A stretch of DNA of 64,000 bases, from the NCBI RefSeq assembly GCF_012030425.1, contig NZ_JAAUVN010000002.1, positions 806,001-870,000 on the forward strand, read 5' to 3'. Positions 37,852 through 48,222 of this stretch are shown here, in pieces. Origin of the DNA: Sphingobacterium sp. B16(2022) (lineage in GTDB: Bacteria > Bacteroidota > Bacteroidia > Sphingobacteriales > Sphingobacteriaceae). Made by a program: the position numbers and the translations under genes. Every line of letters starts with the position of its first letter. Position 1 is the stretch's first letter. The notes under the pieces are model-generated. The model had not been told where the DNA came from and did no database searches. It saw only the letters and a list, made by a program, of their open reading frames with translations.

Positions 37852-39924
37852 ATGATTAAAAATCTATTGTGTATTTGTATAAAATGGATCCTTATTATGC
37901 TGAGCACTATTACGATACTTTTTGCTCAATCTAAGGGTAAAATTTATTGTATTGGACAGGAATTCACGACAGGATTTGCGATGTTTATGCCTGAAAAAAA
38001 TAGCTTTCCTGCACAGTTATCGACTATGATCGGTCAAGATTATCAAGTCATATTAAATGGGAAGGATGTCGCTGTGAATGCTCCAATACGCATTGAAAAT
38101 CATATACTAGAAAGTATAAATAATCTTGTCGTCAAGAAAGGTGATTTACTCTTTCTTGATTTGAATCAGGATGCCGATTTTTCCGAAGGTGATGACAAGT
38201 TATTGAAAAGTATCACTTCATTAATCAATAAAGGTGCTCGAGTGGTATTGTTGCATACTCCTAATAATTTTGATCCTAAAATTCAATCGTCTAAAGAGCC
38301 AGAATTGCAGGCTCTGGCTTTTAAAAGTAATTGTGAAATTGTGGATTTGTCACCTGCTTTATATGGAGGTGATGTCTATCTGGATAAGGAGAAAAGGCTA
38401 ACGTCTATCGGTGCTAGTCTTGTTGCAAAGCGGTTATATGAGCTTATAAAAACGCCAGTAATCGGATCTTCAAAAATTAAAATTGAAAATGGAAAGCGTG
38501 AGTCTTTTTATGGATTTTCTTCTGAAACGTTCGATTTTGAAGGTAAAGAAGCGAGAGTTGTGAAACCTAAAATCGTAGCTAAAGGAAGCCCATGGATATG
38601 GCGCGCACGTTTCTGGGGACATGAACCTCAATTGGATATTGCGATGTTGGAGCGAGGATATCATATCGTTTACTGTGATGTATCCGAACTTTTTGGCAAT
38701 GAGGAGTCACTACAAATCTGGAATAATTTTTATAAATTCTTACAGCAATTCGGACTGAATAAAAAAGCAGTTATGGAAGGTATGAGTCGAGGAGGTATAT
38801 ACATATACAATTGGGCTCTACGTTATCCCGATCGTGTTAGTGCCATTTATGCTGATGCACCGGTGTTAAATTTTAAAAGCTGGCCGGGAGGTAAAGGAAC
38901 GGGAAAAGGAAGTCCGGAGAATTGGGAAATCTTTAAACAGGATTATAAACTGACAGAACAACAGGCTCTTGATTTTAAAGATGCACCTGTGGATAGAGCA
39001 TCTGAAATCGGTGCGTTAAAAATTCCGACGATTCATGTTATCGGTGATGTGGATGATATTGTACCGCCTGATGAAAATACGCTTCCTTTTGCTAAAGCTT
39101 ATATTGCCGCTGGCGGGAAATTGGAAATTATACATAAACCGACAGTGGGTCATCATCCGCACAGTTTAGCTGATCCAACGCCACTGGTAGATTTTCTGCT
39201 AAGAGCAGATGGGCGTAAGCTAAACTTTGCAGCTATTGCCGCAGCTGGCTCAGAATATAGGAGTGGAGCGGGTTGGAGTCCAAATATGGGCTGGTGGGGA
39301 GAAAATGATGATATTAACCGTATTTTGGACAGTAAGAAACAACACTTGGACATTTTATTTGTCGGTAATTCCATTACACAGGGTATTGGAGGTACAAGGT
39401 CACATCTTCCTTATAAACCAGGTTACACTGCATTTGAATCCGTTTTTTCATCATACAAATGGGATTGTGCAGGAATAGCGGGCGACCGAACACAACATGT
39501 ACTTTGGAGGTTGATCAATGGTAAATATAAGGAGGCTGCTCCTAAAGTTGTTGTCGTAACAATAGGTGTCAATAATTTCTTAGATGGTGATACGGCTGAA
39601 GAAATTGTAGCAGGTATCCTTGAAATAAAAAAATGGATACGCACGAATATGAAGAATTCTAAATTGATCTTAACGGGGCCATTGCCTGTAGGCGTGGAAA
39701 GTACGGATCCCCGAAGACGAAAATATGAGGATATACACCGTCTTTTAGCGATTCAGGCTAAAGATCAAAGTTGGATCTATGCCCCGCTATCTGATACGTT
39801 TATAAAAGCTGACGGTAATTTATCGTTGGATGATTATAGCACTGACGGCATCCATCTTTCTGGAGGGTATACAAAATGGGCGCAAAGTTTGTCAAAAATA
39901 ATTCAAAAGGCATTAGGTGAATAA
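37852..39924 (+). CDS. Three-domain secreted esterase: SGNH-like, alpha/beta-hydrolase, SGNH/GDSL
   Basis: 690 residues with signal peptide (ILIMLSTITILFAQ). Domain 1 (about 30-205) has the length and end pattern of an SGNH fold (GASLVAKRLYELI), but the first block reads GQEFTTG instead of GDSIT, so it lacks the usual serine and is probably inactive or binding. Domain 2 (about 215-455) is an alpha/beta-hydrolase with nucleophile elbow EGMSRGG, acid DVDDIVPP and histidine TVGHHPHS. Domain 3 (about 485-690) is a complete GDSL/SGNH esterase: LFVGNSITQG, AGDRT, TIGVNNF and TDGIHLSGG. It probably removes acetyl or other ester groups from the glycan before fucosidases and GH2 enzymes act. Single transcription unit after a terminator. 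Confidence 0.85.
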   Translation: MIKNLLCICIKWILIMLSTITILFAQSKGKIYCIGQEFTTGFAMFMPEKNSFPAQLSTMIGQDYQVILNGKDVAVNAPIRIENHILESINNLVVKKGDLLFLDLNQDADFSEGDDKLLKSITSLINKGARVVLLHTPNNFDPKIQSSKEPELQALAFKSNCEIVDLSPALYGGDVYLDKEKRLTSIGASLVAKRLYELIKTPVIGSSKIKIENGKRESFYGFSSETFDFEGKEARVVKPKIVAKGSPWIWRARFWGHEPQLDIAMLERGYHIVYCDVSELFGNEESLQIWNNFYKFLQQFGLNKKAVMEGMSRGGIYIYNWALRYPDRVSAIYADAPVLNFKSWPGGKGTGKGSPENWEIFKQDYKLTEQQALDFKDAPVDRASEIGALKIPTIHVIGDVDDIVPPDENTLPFAKAYIAAGGKLEIIHKPTVGHHPHSLADPTPLVDFLLRADGRKLNFAAIAAAGSEYRSGAGWSPNMGWWGENDDINRILDSKKQHLDILFVGNSITQGIGGTRSHLPYKPGYTAFESVFSSYKWDCAGIAGDRTQHVLWRLINGKYKEAAPKVVVVTIGVNNFLDGDTAEEIVAGILEIKKWIRTNMKNSKLILTGPLPVGVESTDPRRRKYEDIHRLLAIQAKDQSWIYAPLSDTFIKADGNLSLDDYSTDGIHLSGGYTKWAQSLSKIIQKALGE

Positions 39925-40000
39925 TTTTTTGAACTCTAATGTTCTATAAAAATATAATTTCTATTAAGGGATAGAATATTAAACAGGACATTTTTTTATA

Positions 40001-40038
40001 AGGGGAGCCCAATATTTATTGGGCTCCTCTTATTTTTT
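40001..40038. terminator. Hairpin terminator between convergent genes
   Basis: AGGGGAGCCCAATA pairs with TATTGGGCTCCTCT (one mismatch) around a TT, followed by TATTTTTT; it lies between the esterase and the leftward GH95 gene. Confidence 0.8.
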
Positions 40039-40091
40039 AAAAACTTCCAATTTTTTCTGTTTATATCATACTAAGGAAGCTTTATATTTAA

Positions 40092-42335
40092 TTAGATTTT
40101 TTGAAGTTCTATTTTTTCGCCTGCTTTTAAAGAGATGTTATACGTATCTCCTTCTTTACTGATCATTTTATTAGTTTTTGATTTTAATGGTTGCTCATAG
40201 CGTAATCTTAAAGTACCGGTTTGTTCTGCTTTAATGATCAATTTATCAAGTTGACCGTTTGTTTTAGAAGCGCTAATTAAGAAACCACCTTCAGCTCTGA
40301 GATCAGTAAAGGAAATGTTTTTCCAACTTATCGGGATTGCTGGGAATAGCTCCACATAACCTTGTTTGCTCTGTAGCAGCAATTCATGGATACCTTGTGC
40401 AAATGCAAAATTACCCTCTAATGTAAACGGCCGGTAAGTAAAACCTGAGTATTGTCCACCTTTCTGATCCCCGTTGACATGAAAGGAATTGGTCGAACAA
40501 AAGTTGTTTGCAAATTTTTGGAGATTAAGAACTGCCTGTTCCCCCTCTTTTGCACGGGCATGTAAACAAGCCATCCAGCTGAAGGAATAACCAACCCAAG
40601 CACGAGTGCCTAATTTTTCTAAATGGCGCATTGATTTTGTGATCTGATCTTTATCTTCTGCTTTATTGATATCCAAAAGACCTAGTGGATAAATCGATAA
40701 ATAGGGTGACATATGACGATGGGAATGCTCCATAGGAACATCGACCGCAACCATTAATCCTGTTTCGTTTTTTGCATAACCTGGTAGTTGCGTTTCTACA
40801 GTTCTCCATGCTTTGGCATCGTTTACTTGTCCGCTAGCTTCGCTTACTTCTGCCGCAGCTTCAAATAGAAAATGGGCAAGAGCGAGATCAAAATTGGTCC
40901 AATCTTTAAACCAGGCATTTGTGCTATTATCATTATATTCAGGACTTGCGCTAAGTGGAAGATAACGTTTTCCATTGCGTACCTCTGTAATGTTGCGAAG
41001 GTAAGTGGCCGATTCGATAATGTACGGTAATGCTCTTTCCTTAAGAAATTTCTTATCCATACTGTACTTCCATTGCATATAGAAATGGTGTGCGGTCCAA
41101 GCGCTTACTGTTGGTGAAAGGGCATATTGAACCCAGCCGCCCATGGGGATTCCACTTAATGTCAGAACGCCGGGAATGTTAAGACCTTCAACACCAAAAT
41201 ACTGTTTGGTGTAAGCTAAATTGGCAGGTCTGATTTTCCATAACCAGTCTGTGAAAGTTTCGGCTTCAGCAAGTCTATTTCCTGTATAGGTGGGCCAATA
41301 GCTGAGCTGTGTATTGAGATCATTATGAAAATCTCCTTTCCATGGGGGTAATCCACCATTATCTGCAGTCCAAACTGCTTGAAGTGTAATGGCTGGAGCT
41401 CCTTTTCGTGCTGCAGCACCGAGTTTATACATTTCCAAATAGTACTGTCTTTGTAATAAAGCATCAGGTATGTTTATCGCTGATTGCTTCCAGTAGGTAT
41501 GCCACCAGGAGAGATGAGTTTCTGTAAATTTGTTGGTGGTTTTTGATTGGATCTCTTTATTTAAGTTTGCTTTTTCATTATTGGCTACAGTCCACATACC
41601 AATAAGCTTATTGGGCGAGACTTCTTTCCACTCCAATAATACTTCATAAAACCTATTTTCATAGGTCGGCTGGTGAATAAGCTGGCTGTGTGTTGATGTG
41701 GTCAACTTCCCTTGTTTATAGCCGAGTCGTGATAGACTTTGTCCATCGACTACGGACACTTCGTTACTATTATCAGAAGCCAACGCATATTGATGTGGAA
41801 GTAATTTGGGAAGGGCATTTTGTATATTTTGACCTGTAATCTCAAAATAACCCACTGGTTTATCTGCATGAATAAAGCAAGTAAATGTGTTTCCGTTGTC
41901 AAAGCGGACGGTGTTTGTTGCAGTTTTTATATCCAGTACATTGGAGACTACCTTGCCTAAAGAAGCGAGATCAAAAGACATAGCTGCGGCAGGAAGTTTG
42001 GTTGGGTAGGGATAATCCCCATAAGGATTGTCACCCCATTTTTGTACTTCGGTATATTGCCCCGAATGAAGTTTTTGCTGTACCCATTTGAAGTCATGTT
42101 GTTCAAGTTGAAATGCCTTACGCTCGTCCCATAAATCGGCACGATCTAAAGATAGTCTTAAGGTATTATCTTTTTGCCAGATTAATGCGCCAAGCATACC
42201 ATTTCCTAAAGGGATGGCTTCGTCCCAACGGGTTGCTAAATGTTCGGATTGAAGATTGTCCTGCTTAGAAGGTTGTGCGTATAGCGGATAGGTTAGCGTA
42301 GCTATCGCTATTAATGATAATAAATATGATTTCAT
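40092..42335 (-). CDS. GH95-family glycoside hydrolase, divergent
   Basis: 747 residues with signal peptide (SLIAIATLTYPLYAQ). GH95 features: AIPLGNGMLGALIWQ, LSLDRADLWDERKAF, LQAVWTADNGGLPPWKGDFH followed by NDLNTQLSYWP, LPLSASPEYND and HSHRHMSPYLSIYPLG. Compared with the GH95 at 23314, the block that reads FQIDGNFG there reads FTLEGNFA here, so the aspartate believed to act as base is glutamate. Specificity may differ (for example another L-sugar). It reads leftward behind the AraC gene at 42466, 130 bases away, probably under its control. Confidence 0.85.
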   Translation of the reverse strand: MKSYLLSLIAIATLTYPLYAQPSKQDNLQSEHLATRWDEAIPLGNGMLGALIWQKDNTLRLSLDRADLWDERKAFQLEQHDFKWVQQKLHSGQYTEVQKWGDNPYGDYPYPTKLPAAAMSFDLASLGKVVSNVLDIKTATNTVRFDNGNTFTCFIHADKPVGYFEITGQNIQNALPKLLPHQYALASDNSNEVSVVDGQSLSRLGYKQGKLTTSTHSQLIHQPTYENRFYEVLLEWKEVSPNKLIGMWTVANNEKANLNKEIQSKTTNKFTETHLSWWHTYWKQSAINIPDALLQRQYYLEMYKLGAAARKGAPAITLQAVWTADNGGLPPWKGDFHNDLNTQLSYWPTYTGNRLAEAETFTDWLWKIRPANLAYTKQYFGVEGLNIPGVLTLSGIPMGGWVQYALSPTVSAWTAHHFYMQWKYSMDKKFLKERALPYIIESATYLRNITEVRNGKRYLPLSASPEYNDNSTNAWFKDWTNFDLALAHFLFEAAAEVSEASGQVNDAKAWRTVETQLPGYAKNETGLMVAVDVPMEHSHRHMSPYLSIYPLGLLDINKAEDKDQITKSMRHLEKLGTRAWVGYSFSWMACLHARAKEGEQAVLNLQKFANNFCSTNSFHVNGDQKGGQYSGFTYRPFTLEGNFAFAQGIHELLLQSKQGYVELFPAIPISWKNISFTDLRAEGGFLISASKTNGQLDKLIIKAEQTGTLRLRYEQPLKSKTNKMISKEGDTYNISLKAGEKIELQKI

Positions 42336-42465
42336 TGAAAGCTCTAATGGTTCTTGCCAAAGTTAAAGAATTCACTAAAGTTTGTTTGGATGTTTATTAT
42401 CAATTATTGATGCAAAGTTAACCTTTTATAATTTATCAACGTGTATTAATACCTGTATTAGGGAA

Positions 42466-43332
42466 TTACATGTCCATTTCTTTACGATATTCCCGTGGAC
42501 TTTTTCTCATAATAGTTTTAAAGAATTTATTGAAGTTGGTTAGATTTTGATAGCCACTTTGGTAGCAGATTTCAGAAATTGACAGTTGTTTATTCATCAG
42601 CAATTTGCACGCATGTCCGATACGCATTTCATTAACAAATTTAGAGAATGATTTTTGGGTATGGCGTTTGAAAAAACGACAAAAGGCATTGGGTGTCATA
42701 TTAACCAACTCTGCGGCTATTCCTAATGAAACTTCTTCTCGGAAATTTTGCATAACATAAATGTATACATTATTAATGCGATTGGTTTCTTGTTCTCCAA
42801 AAGTAGGTTTATAGCCTTCTGAGGCTAAATTTTCGCATTCTTCTGCCTGATGGAGTAATTCAATAAGATTTAGAAATCCGGTGATTCTAGAAAAACTCTT
42901 TTTCTGTGCTAGACTTTTGATTAGTTCGGTAGCTTGTTCTAAGGTTTGTCCATGAAATCTCAATCCTCGTTTTGATCTTTTGATGAATTGCTGCATAGCA
43001 CTAATGGTTGCTTGATCATCTGTAAGTCGTAGTAAGAAATCCGCTGGAAAATAGAGTACGATTGCTCTTGCACGTTCATCATGTTGGGGATTAAGAAAAA
43101 TATCGTCATTACGCCAGATGTGAGGGATATTTGGTCCCATTAGCACAAGATCTCCAGCACTAAAGCTATCGACATGATTGCCAACGACACGTTTTCCATA
43201 ACTCTCTAAAATTAGGACGAGTTCACATAACTCATGGAAATGTAAGGGGTTACTCAAAAACTCCTGATCGACCTGCTTGATGAGGATTGTCTTCTCGTTA
43301 GGGGGAGACAGTTCAATAAATTGTGCTTTCAT
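42466..43332 (-). CDS. AraC-family transcriptional regulator
   Basis: 288 residues. The cupin sensing domain has LHFHELCELVLIL and GDLVLMGPNIPHIWRND; the C-terminal double helix-turn-helix has LGIAAELVNMTPNAFCRFF and ISEICYQSGYQNLTNFNKFF, ending RKSPREYRKEM. It is paralogous to the regulator at 14836, so the two glycan loci carry related regulators. It precedes the leftward GH95 gene and diverges from the GH2-symporter-RraA-GH2 unit that starts at 43571; it probably governs both. Confidence 0.9.
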   Translation of the reverse strand: MKAQFIELSPPNEKTILIKQVDQEFLSNPLHFHELCELVLILESYGKRVVGNHVDSFSAGDLVLMGPNIPHIWRNDDIFLNPQHDERARAIVLYFPADFLLRLTDDQATISAMQQFIKRSKRGLRFHGQTLEQATELIKSLAQKKSFSRITGFLNLIELLHQAEECENLASEGYKPTFGEQETNRINNVYIYVMQNFREEVSLGIAAELVNMTPNAFCRFFKRHTQKSFSKFVNEMRIGHACKLLMNKQLSISEICYQSGYQNLTNFNKFFKTIMRKSPREYRKEMDM

Positions 43333-43570
43333 AATAGGATATGATGATTAATAATTGTCAAACAAATATAAGTAATAATTTTTCGAATAAAACAATACTG
43401 ATTATTTTGTCATGTTAAATTATGAAGATGGGTGTAAAAAGTTTTATTTCATGTGTATCAAGTTTTAGTTTGTTGTCTTCAGGAGCGATAACTTTGAGTT
43501 CTATGTTCGCGTGTTCGCTTCATATACCTTTATAGTAAATATTTTATGTGTATAATAACCAATTTTTAAA

Positions 43571-46540
43571 ATGAAGATGTTGAAATTAGTAGTGATATTT
43601 TTGTTTTTGGCTGTTTCTCATCTCGGTGTTTTGGGACAGGAGTTAGCTTATGAGTTACCAAAGAAAACAAACCAGGTTAAAAGTCCTGTACTATCGCTCA
43701 ACGGAGAGTGGCAGTTTCAATTTGATAAGCAATCCGATTGGGCACCAATACAAGTACCTGGGGAAGCCGTGATGCAAGGGTATGGAATAGAACATGATAA
43801 ATCATTTTTTTATAAAAGAAAGTTTACGCTTCCAAAAGACTTTAAAGGGCAAAAGATCGTCTTGCGGTTTGATGGTGTCTATAGTCAAGCGACATTAAGT
43901 ATTAATGGTAAAGTGATCAGAACGCATAAAGGAGGATTTACACGCTGGGAAACCGATATCACTCCTTATGTTAATTTTGATAAGGAAAATGAAGTTTTTC
44001 TGGAAGTTCAAGATAAACTGGATGATATATCTTACGCTTCGGGGTATGCACATCATCCGATTGGAGGGATATTAAGAGATGTTACCCTATTTGCAACTGC
44101 TGTAAATAGCATACATGATTTTGGTGTTGAAACAGATTTGGATCAGCATTTTAAAGATGCTGTCTTAAAATTAAATTATACGTTGCAAGAGGCGCAAGGT
44201 GTTACTGTTCATTATGCATTATATGATAGTAAGAATAAACTCGTTCCCGAGTCTGAACAACAATTTGTGGTAAACAAAGGTCACAATAGCAATAGTTTTC
44301 CAATAGCTAATCCTTTGAAATGGGATGCTGAACATCCTAATCTTTATCGTCTTGATGTTAAAATTAAAAAAGACGGTAATGATACGTATGCGTTTAGTAA
44401 AGCGATCGGATTTCGTGAAGTTAAGATTATTGAAGACCAGATGTTTGTGAATGGGAAACCTGTTAAATTAAGAGGGGCTAATCGTCATGATGTTCATCCT
44501 ACTTTAGGTCGTGTTAGTGTACCTTACTACGATAGTTTGGATGTTAAATTGTTTAAAGATGCTCATATTAATTTTGTAAGAACTTCACATTATCCGCCAT
44601 CAGAACGATTTGTTGAGTTCTGTAACCGCTATGGAATTTATGTAGAAGTAGAAACAGCTGTTTGTTTTGTTGATACTTATAGACAAAAGAATTATGCACC
44701 TGGCTCTACTCAAAATGATGCTAATCATACGGATCAATATCTGAGCCAATGCCGCGAAATGGTCAATACTTTTAGAACACATCCATCGGTTATTATCTGG
44801 TCTATTGGAAATGAATCTATCTACGGAAGTAATTTCAGAAAAAGTTGGGATTTGGTTAAAAATGCTGATCAAACCAGGCCTGTTATCTGGAGTTATCCAG
44901 GATCGCAATCTAGTGATGCGAAGATTTATGAAATATTAAGTATGCACTATCAGGATGTTAATGGTAATCTGACACAGTTTGGAAAGACAACTAAAGGATA
45001 TGAAGGACATGGTATACCAGCTTTGTTTGATGAATGGGCACATCCTGCTTGTTACACGTATCAGACCTTACGAGATGATCCGAATATCAGAGAATTTTGG
45101 GGAATCTCGATGGATATGATGTGGGGAAGATTATTTCCGACCAAAGGTGGATTGGGTGGTGCAATTTGGGGATATGTAGATGATACCTTTAATATTCCTC
45201 AAACCTTGAAAAAAGGTACACCATTTTGGAATGAATTTGCAAAATCTGCAAAGCCGGAAGGATATCAAGGTCATGCTGTAGGATATGGAGAATGGGGTAT
45301 TGTAGATGTCTGGAGAAGGCCCAAACCTGAATTCTGGTCGACGAAGAAAGCACAGTCTCCTATTCGGATCTTGAACGAAGGAAAGGTTGTGAAAAATTTT
45401 GCAGCACAACAGCAAATAAAATTTGATGTATACAATAGATATGATCACACCAATCTTAATGAAGTAAAATTAGCATATACTTATGAAGGACGTACGAAGA
45501 CAATTGGATTGCCTTCCATTGAACCCCATGCTAAAGGACAATTTGAATTACCGGCGGAAGAATGGAAAGAGGGGAGATCGGTACGCTTAAACTTTATTGA
45601 TCAGGATGGTCGTGTAGTTGATACTTACGAATACTATTTTGGTGAACGACCTATCGATATGCCTGAAGCTTCACATAAAGGAAAACTTAAACTTGTGGAA
45701 AATAAAGAAAATTTTATCATCAAGGGACATAATTTTGAAATACCTATTTCGAAGGAAACAGGGTTGATTGAAGGTGCAACTACTAATGGGAAGGTGTTTA
45801 TTGAAAAGGGGCCTTTCTTGAATATGGATGTAAACCTGAATCATTTAACGGGCGCAGAGGTTAGAAAAAGCGCGAACAAATATTTGATTTACGATAAAGA
45901 TTGGAAGGAGACCTCTGTGAAATGTGAAATTAAAGATGGTGTTGCGTTACTTGCTATTGCTGGAACTTATCAAGGATTACAAGTATATTTTGATATTGTG
46001 ATCAAGTCTGGAGGAGAAATGACGACTAATTACCGTACTGCTGGAGAACCTAACGGCTATCTAAGAGAGGTTGGTATAAAATATTATATGCCAAATGATC
46101 TGGACCGTTTGAATTGGAAAAGAGATGGATATTGGAATTACTATCCTGAAGGAGAATTTGCCGGAAATGAAGGGAGTGCTGATCTTTATAAAAGTAAACA
46201 GGCTGCATATGGTGAGAAACCTACTCAAGGGTGGGACCAGGATACGCACAATTACTATTACTGGTCGGATAAAGGCGCTAGAAGTGAGCATCCTTTGACC
46301 AACAAAGCAAAAAGTATGAAAGAGAATACTTTTTATTATACACTTTCTTCTGGTAAATCAACCCGGGTTTCTGTGATAGCACCAAAGGGTGATGTTGCTT
46401 GTCGAATAGACCGTATGGAAGGTGAGCAAGTTATACTGTTTGTCAATAATAAATGGGATTATCCTGAAATCGCATGGGGGAACTATTGCAAAACGTTAGA
46501 AGCGTCTCCATGTAACGGTGCTATAACCTTAAGATTTTAA
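43571..46540 (+). CDS. Beta-galactosidase-type glycoside hydrolase, GH2
   Basis: 989 residues, secreted (signal VIFLFLAVSHLGVLGQ). It has full GH2 architecture: sugar-binding domain (LSLNGEWQFQFD, FFYKRKFTLP, HHPIGGILRDVTLFA), immunoglobulin-like domain, TIM barrel with KLRGANRHDVHPTLG, FVRTSHYPPS, acid/base glutamate in IIWSIGNES and nucleophile glutamate in LFDEWAHP, then large C-terminal domains resembling the LacZ small chain. It probably removes beta-galactose from the exported oligosaccharide. The gene starts a rightward unit and is followed at 18 bases by a galactose-type symporter, which strengthens the galactose assignment. The paralogue at 49017 has the same layout. Confidence 0.9.
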   Translation: MKMLKLVVIFLFLAVSHLGVLGQELAYELPKKTNQVKSPVLSLNGEWQFQFDKQSDWAPIQVPGEAVMQGYGIEHDKSFFYKRKFTLPKDFKGQKIVLRFDGVYSQATLSINGKVIRTHKGGFTRWETDITPYVNFDKENEVFLEVQDKLDDISYASGYAHHPIGGILRDVTLFATAVNSIHDFGVETDLDQHFKDAVLKLNYTLQEAQGVTVHYALYDSKNKLVPESEQQFVVNKGHNSNSFPIANPLKWDAEHPNLYRLDVKIKKDGNDTYAFSKAIGFREVKIIEDQMFVNGKPVKLRGANRHDVHPTLGRVSVPYYDSLDVKLFKDAHINFVRTSHYPPSERFVEFCNRYGIYVEVETAVCFVDTYRQKNYAPGSTQNDANHTDQYLSQCREMVNTFRTHPSVIIWSIGNESIYGSNFRKSWDLVKNADQTRPVIWSYPGSQSSDAKIYEILSMHYQDVNGNLTQFGKTTKGYEGHGIPALFDEWAHPACYTYQTLRDDPNIREFWGISMDMMWGRLFPTKGGLGGAIWGYVDDTFNIPQTLKKGTPFWNEFAKSAKPEGYQGHAVGYGEWGIVDVWRRPKPEFWSTKKAQSPIRILNEGKVVKNFAAQQQIKFDVYNRYDHTNLNEVKLAYTYEGRTKTIGLPSIEPHAKGQFELPAEEWKEGRSVRLNFIDQDGRVVDTYEYYFGERPIDMPEASHKGKLKLVENKENFIIKGHNFEIPISKETGLIEGATTNGKVFIEKGPFLNMDVNLNHLTGAEVRKSANKYLIYDKDWKETSVKCEIKDGVALLAIAGTYQGLQVYFDIVIKSGGEMTTNYRTAGEPNGYLREVGIKYYMPNDLDRLNWKRDGYWNYYPEGEFAGNEGSADLYKSKQAAYGEKPTQGWDQDTHNYYYWSDKGARSEHPLTNKAKSMKENTFYYTLSSGKSTRVSVIAPKGDVACRIDRMEGEQVILFVNNKWDYPEIAWGNYCKTLEASPCNGAITLRF

Positions 46541-46558
46541 TTATAAAATTAACTACAT

Positions 46559-48190
46559 ATGTTAACTTGGATTGATCAATTGATTTATGTTCTGTACTTC
46601 ATTCTTGTGGGTGGATATGGATATTATATCTATAAGAAAAAGGAGACGTCTGGCTCTTTAAGTCATGATTTTTTCCTCGCAGAGGGATCATTAGCATGGT
46701 GGGCGATTGGAGCGTCCATCATTGCTTCTAATATATCTGCAGAACAGTTTATTGGGATGTCCGGCTCCGGATTTGCCTTGGGTATTGCAATTGCTTCTTA
46801 CGAATGGATGGCAGCCCTAGGATTGATCATTGTCGCGATATTCTTCTTGCCCATTTATCTGAGGAACAAGATTTATACGATGCCTGAATTTCTGAGGAAG
46901 CGGTTTGATAACCGGGTGAGTATGATCATGGCTGTGTTTTGGGTGCTGGTATATGTTTTTGTTAATCTCACTTCGATCCTATATTTGGGAGCTTTGGCAA
47001 TACATGCAATTGCGGATATTCCATTTGTGTGGTGTATCTGGATTTTGGCCATATTGGCTGGGTTTATTGCATTAGGCGGAATGAAAGTCATTGGTTATAC
47101 GGATGTAGTACAGGTAGTCCTGTTAATTATCGGTGGCTTGACCACAACTTATATTGCGCTTAGTTTAGTTGCAGATGCTGAAGGATTGTCAGGGTGGTGG
47201 AATGGATTGAAAGTATTGAAAGCAGAGGTGCCTTCTCATTTTCATCTGTTTATTGAAAAAGGACAATTGACTAAACCTGATGGTGGTGATGCTTACATGG
47301 ATCTACCGGGGTGGTCGGTACTTATAGGTGGTATGTGGATTATGAATCTTTCTTATTGGGGTTGTAATCAGTATATAACGCAACGGGCATTAGGAGCTAA
47401 AAATCTAGCCACTGCGCAACAGGGTATGTTGTTTGCCGCATTTATGAAATTACTGATGCCTTTGATTGTTGTTTTACCAGGTATTGCTGCATTTTATCTA
47501 TATCAGAGTGGGAATAATCCGCTATTTCAAAACGGTATGATGGACGGAGATATCGTTAAGCCTGATAAAGCGTATCCATTACTGTTATCGATTTTGCCTA
47601 CTGGATTTAAAGGAATGGCTTTTGCCGCATTGACGGCAGCTATTGTAGCTTCATTAGCTGGGAAAGTGAATAGTATTGCTACAATTGTATCGCTGGATAT
47701 TTATAAAAATACGCAAACCAAACCGATTGAGGAGTCTTTTTTAGTCAAATTGGGTAAAATCTCGGTTGTAGTTTCGCTATTTATTGGAGCTTCATTAGCA
47801 CCATTATTAAGTAATCTAGATCAAGGGTTTCAATTTATTCAAGAATTTACCGGCTTTATAACACCTGGTGTACTGGCTATTTTCTTAATGGGTATTTTAA
47901 CAAAATGGACAACTTCTAACGCCGCTATTGGTGGAGCGCTATCGACTTTCTTTTATTCGATTTTGTTTAAAAATGTATGGTTGGATCAGATGCCTTTTAT
48001 GAATCGTATTCTTGTGGTTTTTGTCTTTACAGTGATCACGATGACGGTCATTAGTGTCTTTGATAAGAAAAGAAAAAATCAGCAGGCATTGATCTTGGAG
48101 AAGGAAATGTTTGTGGTGTCAGATTTGTTTAAAGTGGTTAGTTTGTTAATTATAGGCGTGTTGACCGCCTTGTATATCGTTCTTTGGTAA
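46559..48190 (+). CDS. Sodium/galactose-type symporter (SGLT-like)
   Basis: 543 residues and about 14 transmembrane segments. It is strikingly similar to the Vibrio parahaemolyticus vSGLT: NISAEQFIGMSGSG, ASYEWMAA, LVYVFVNLTSILYLGALA, YWGCNQYITQRALGAK, FAAFMKL, FQFIQEFTG and a C-terminal LYIVLW. Residues that bind galactose in vSGLT (the Gln of AEQF, Glu of YEW, Asn of CNQY, Lys of FMKL and Gln of FIQE) appear conserved; the Ser after YEWM is Ala. This is recalled from the vSGLT literature, not aligned by program. It lies between two GH2 enzymes, so it probably brings in the galactose or related hexose they release. Confidence 0.9.
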   Translation: MLTWIDQLIYVLYFILVGGYGYYIYKKKETSGSLSHDFFLAEGSLAWWAIGASIIASNISAEQFIGMSGSGFALGIAIASYEWMAALGLIIVAIFFLPIYLRNKIYTMPEFLRKRFDNRVSMIMAVFWVLVYVFVNLTSILYLGALAIHAIADIPFVWCIWILAILAGFIALGGMKVIGYTDVVQVVLLIIGGLTTTYIALSLVADAEGLSGWWNGLKVLKAEVPSHFHLFIEKGQLTKPDGGDAYMDLPGWSVLIGGMWIMNLSYWGCNQYITQRALGAKNLATAQQGMLFAAFMKLLMPLIVVLPGIAAFYLYQSGNNPLFQNGMMDGDIVKPDKAYPLLLSILPTGFKGMAFAALTAAIVASLAGKVNSIATIVSLDIYKNTQTKPIEESFLVKLGKISVVVSLFIGASLAPLLSNLDQGFQFIQEFTGFITPGVLAIFLMGILTKWTTSNAAIGGALSTFFYSILFKNVWLDQMPFMNRILVVFVFTVITMTVISVFDKKRKNQQALILEKEMFVVSDLFKVVSLLIIGVLTALYIVLW

Positions 48191-48222
48191 TCAATAATAA
48201 TAGCAATAATAAAAAATATAAA

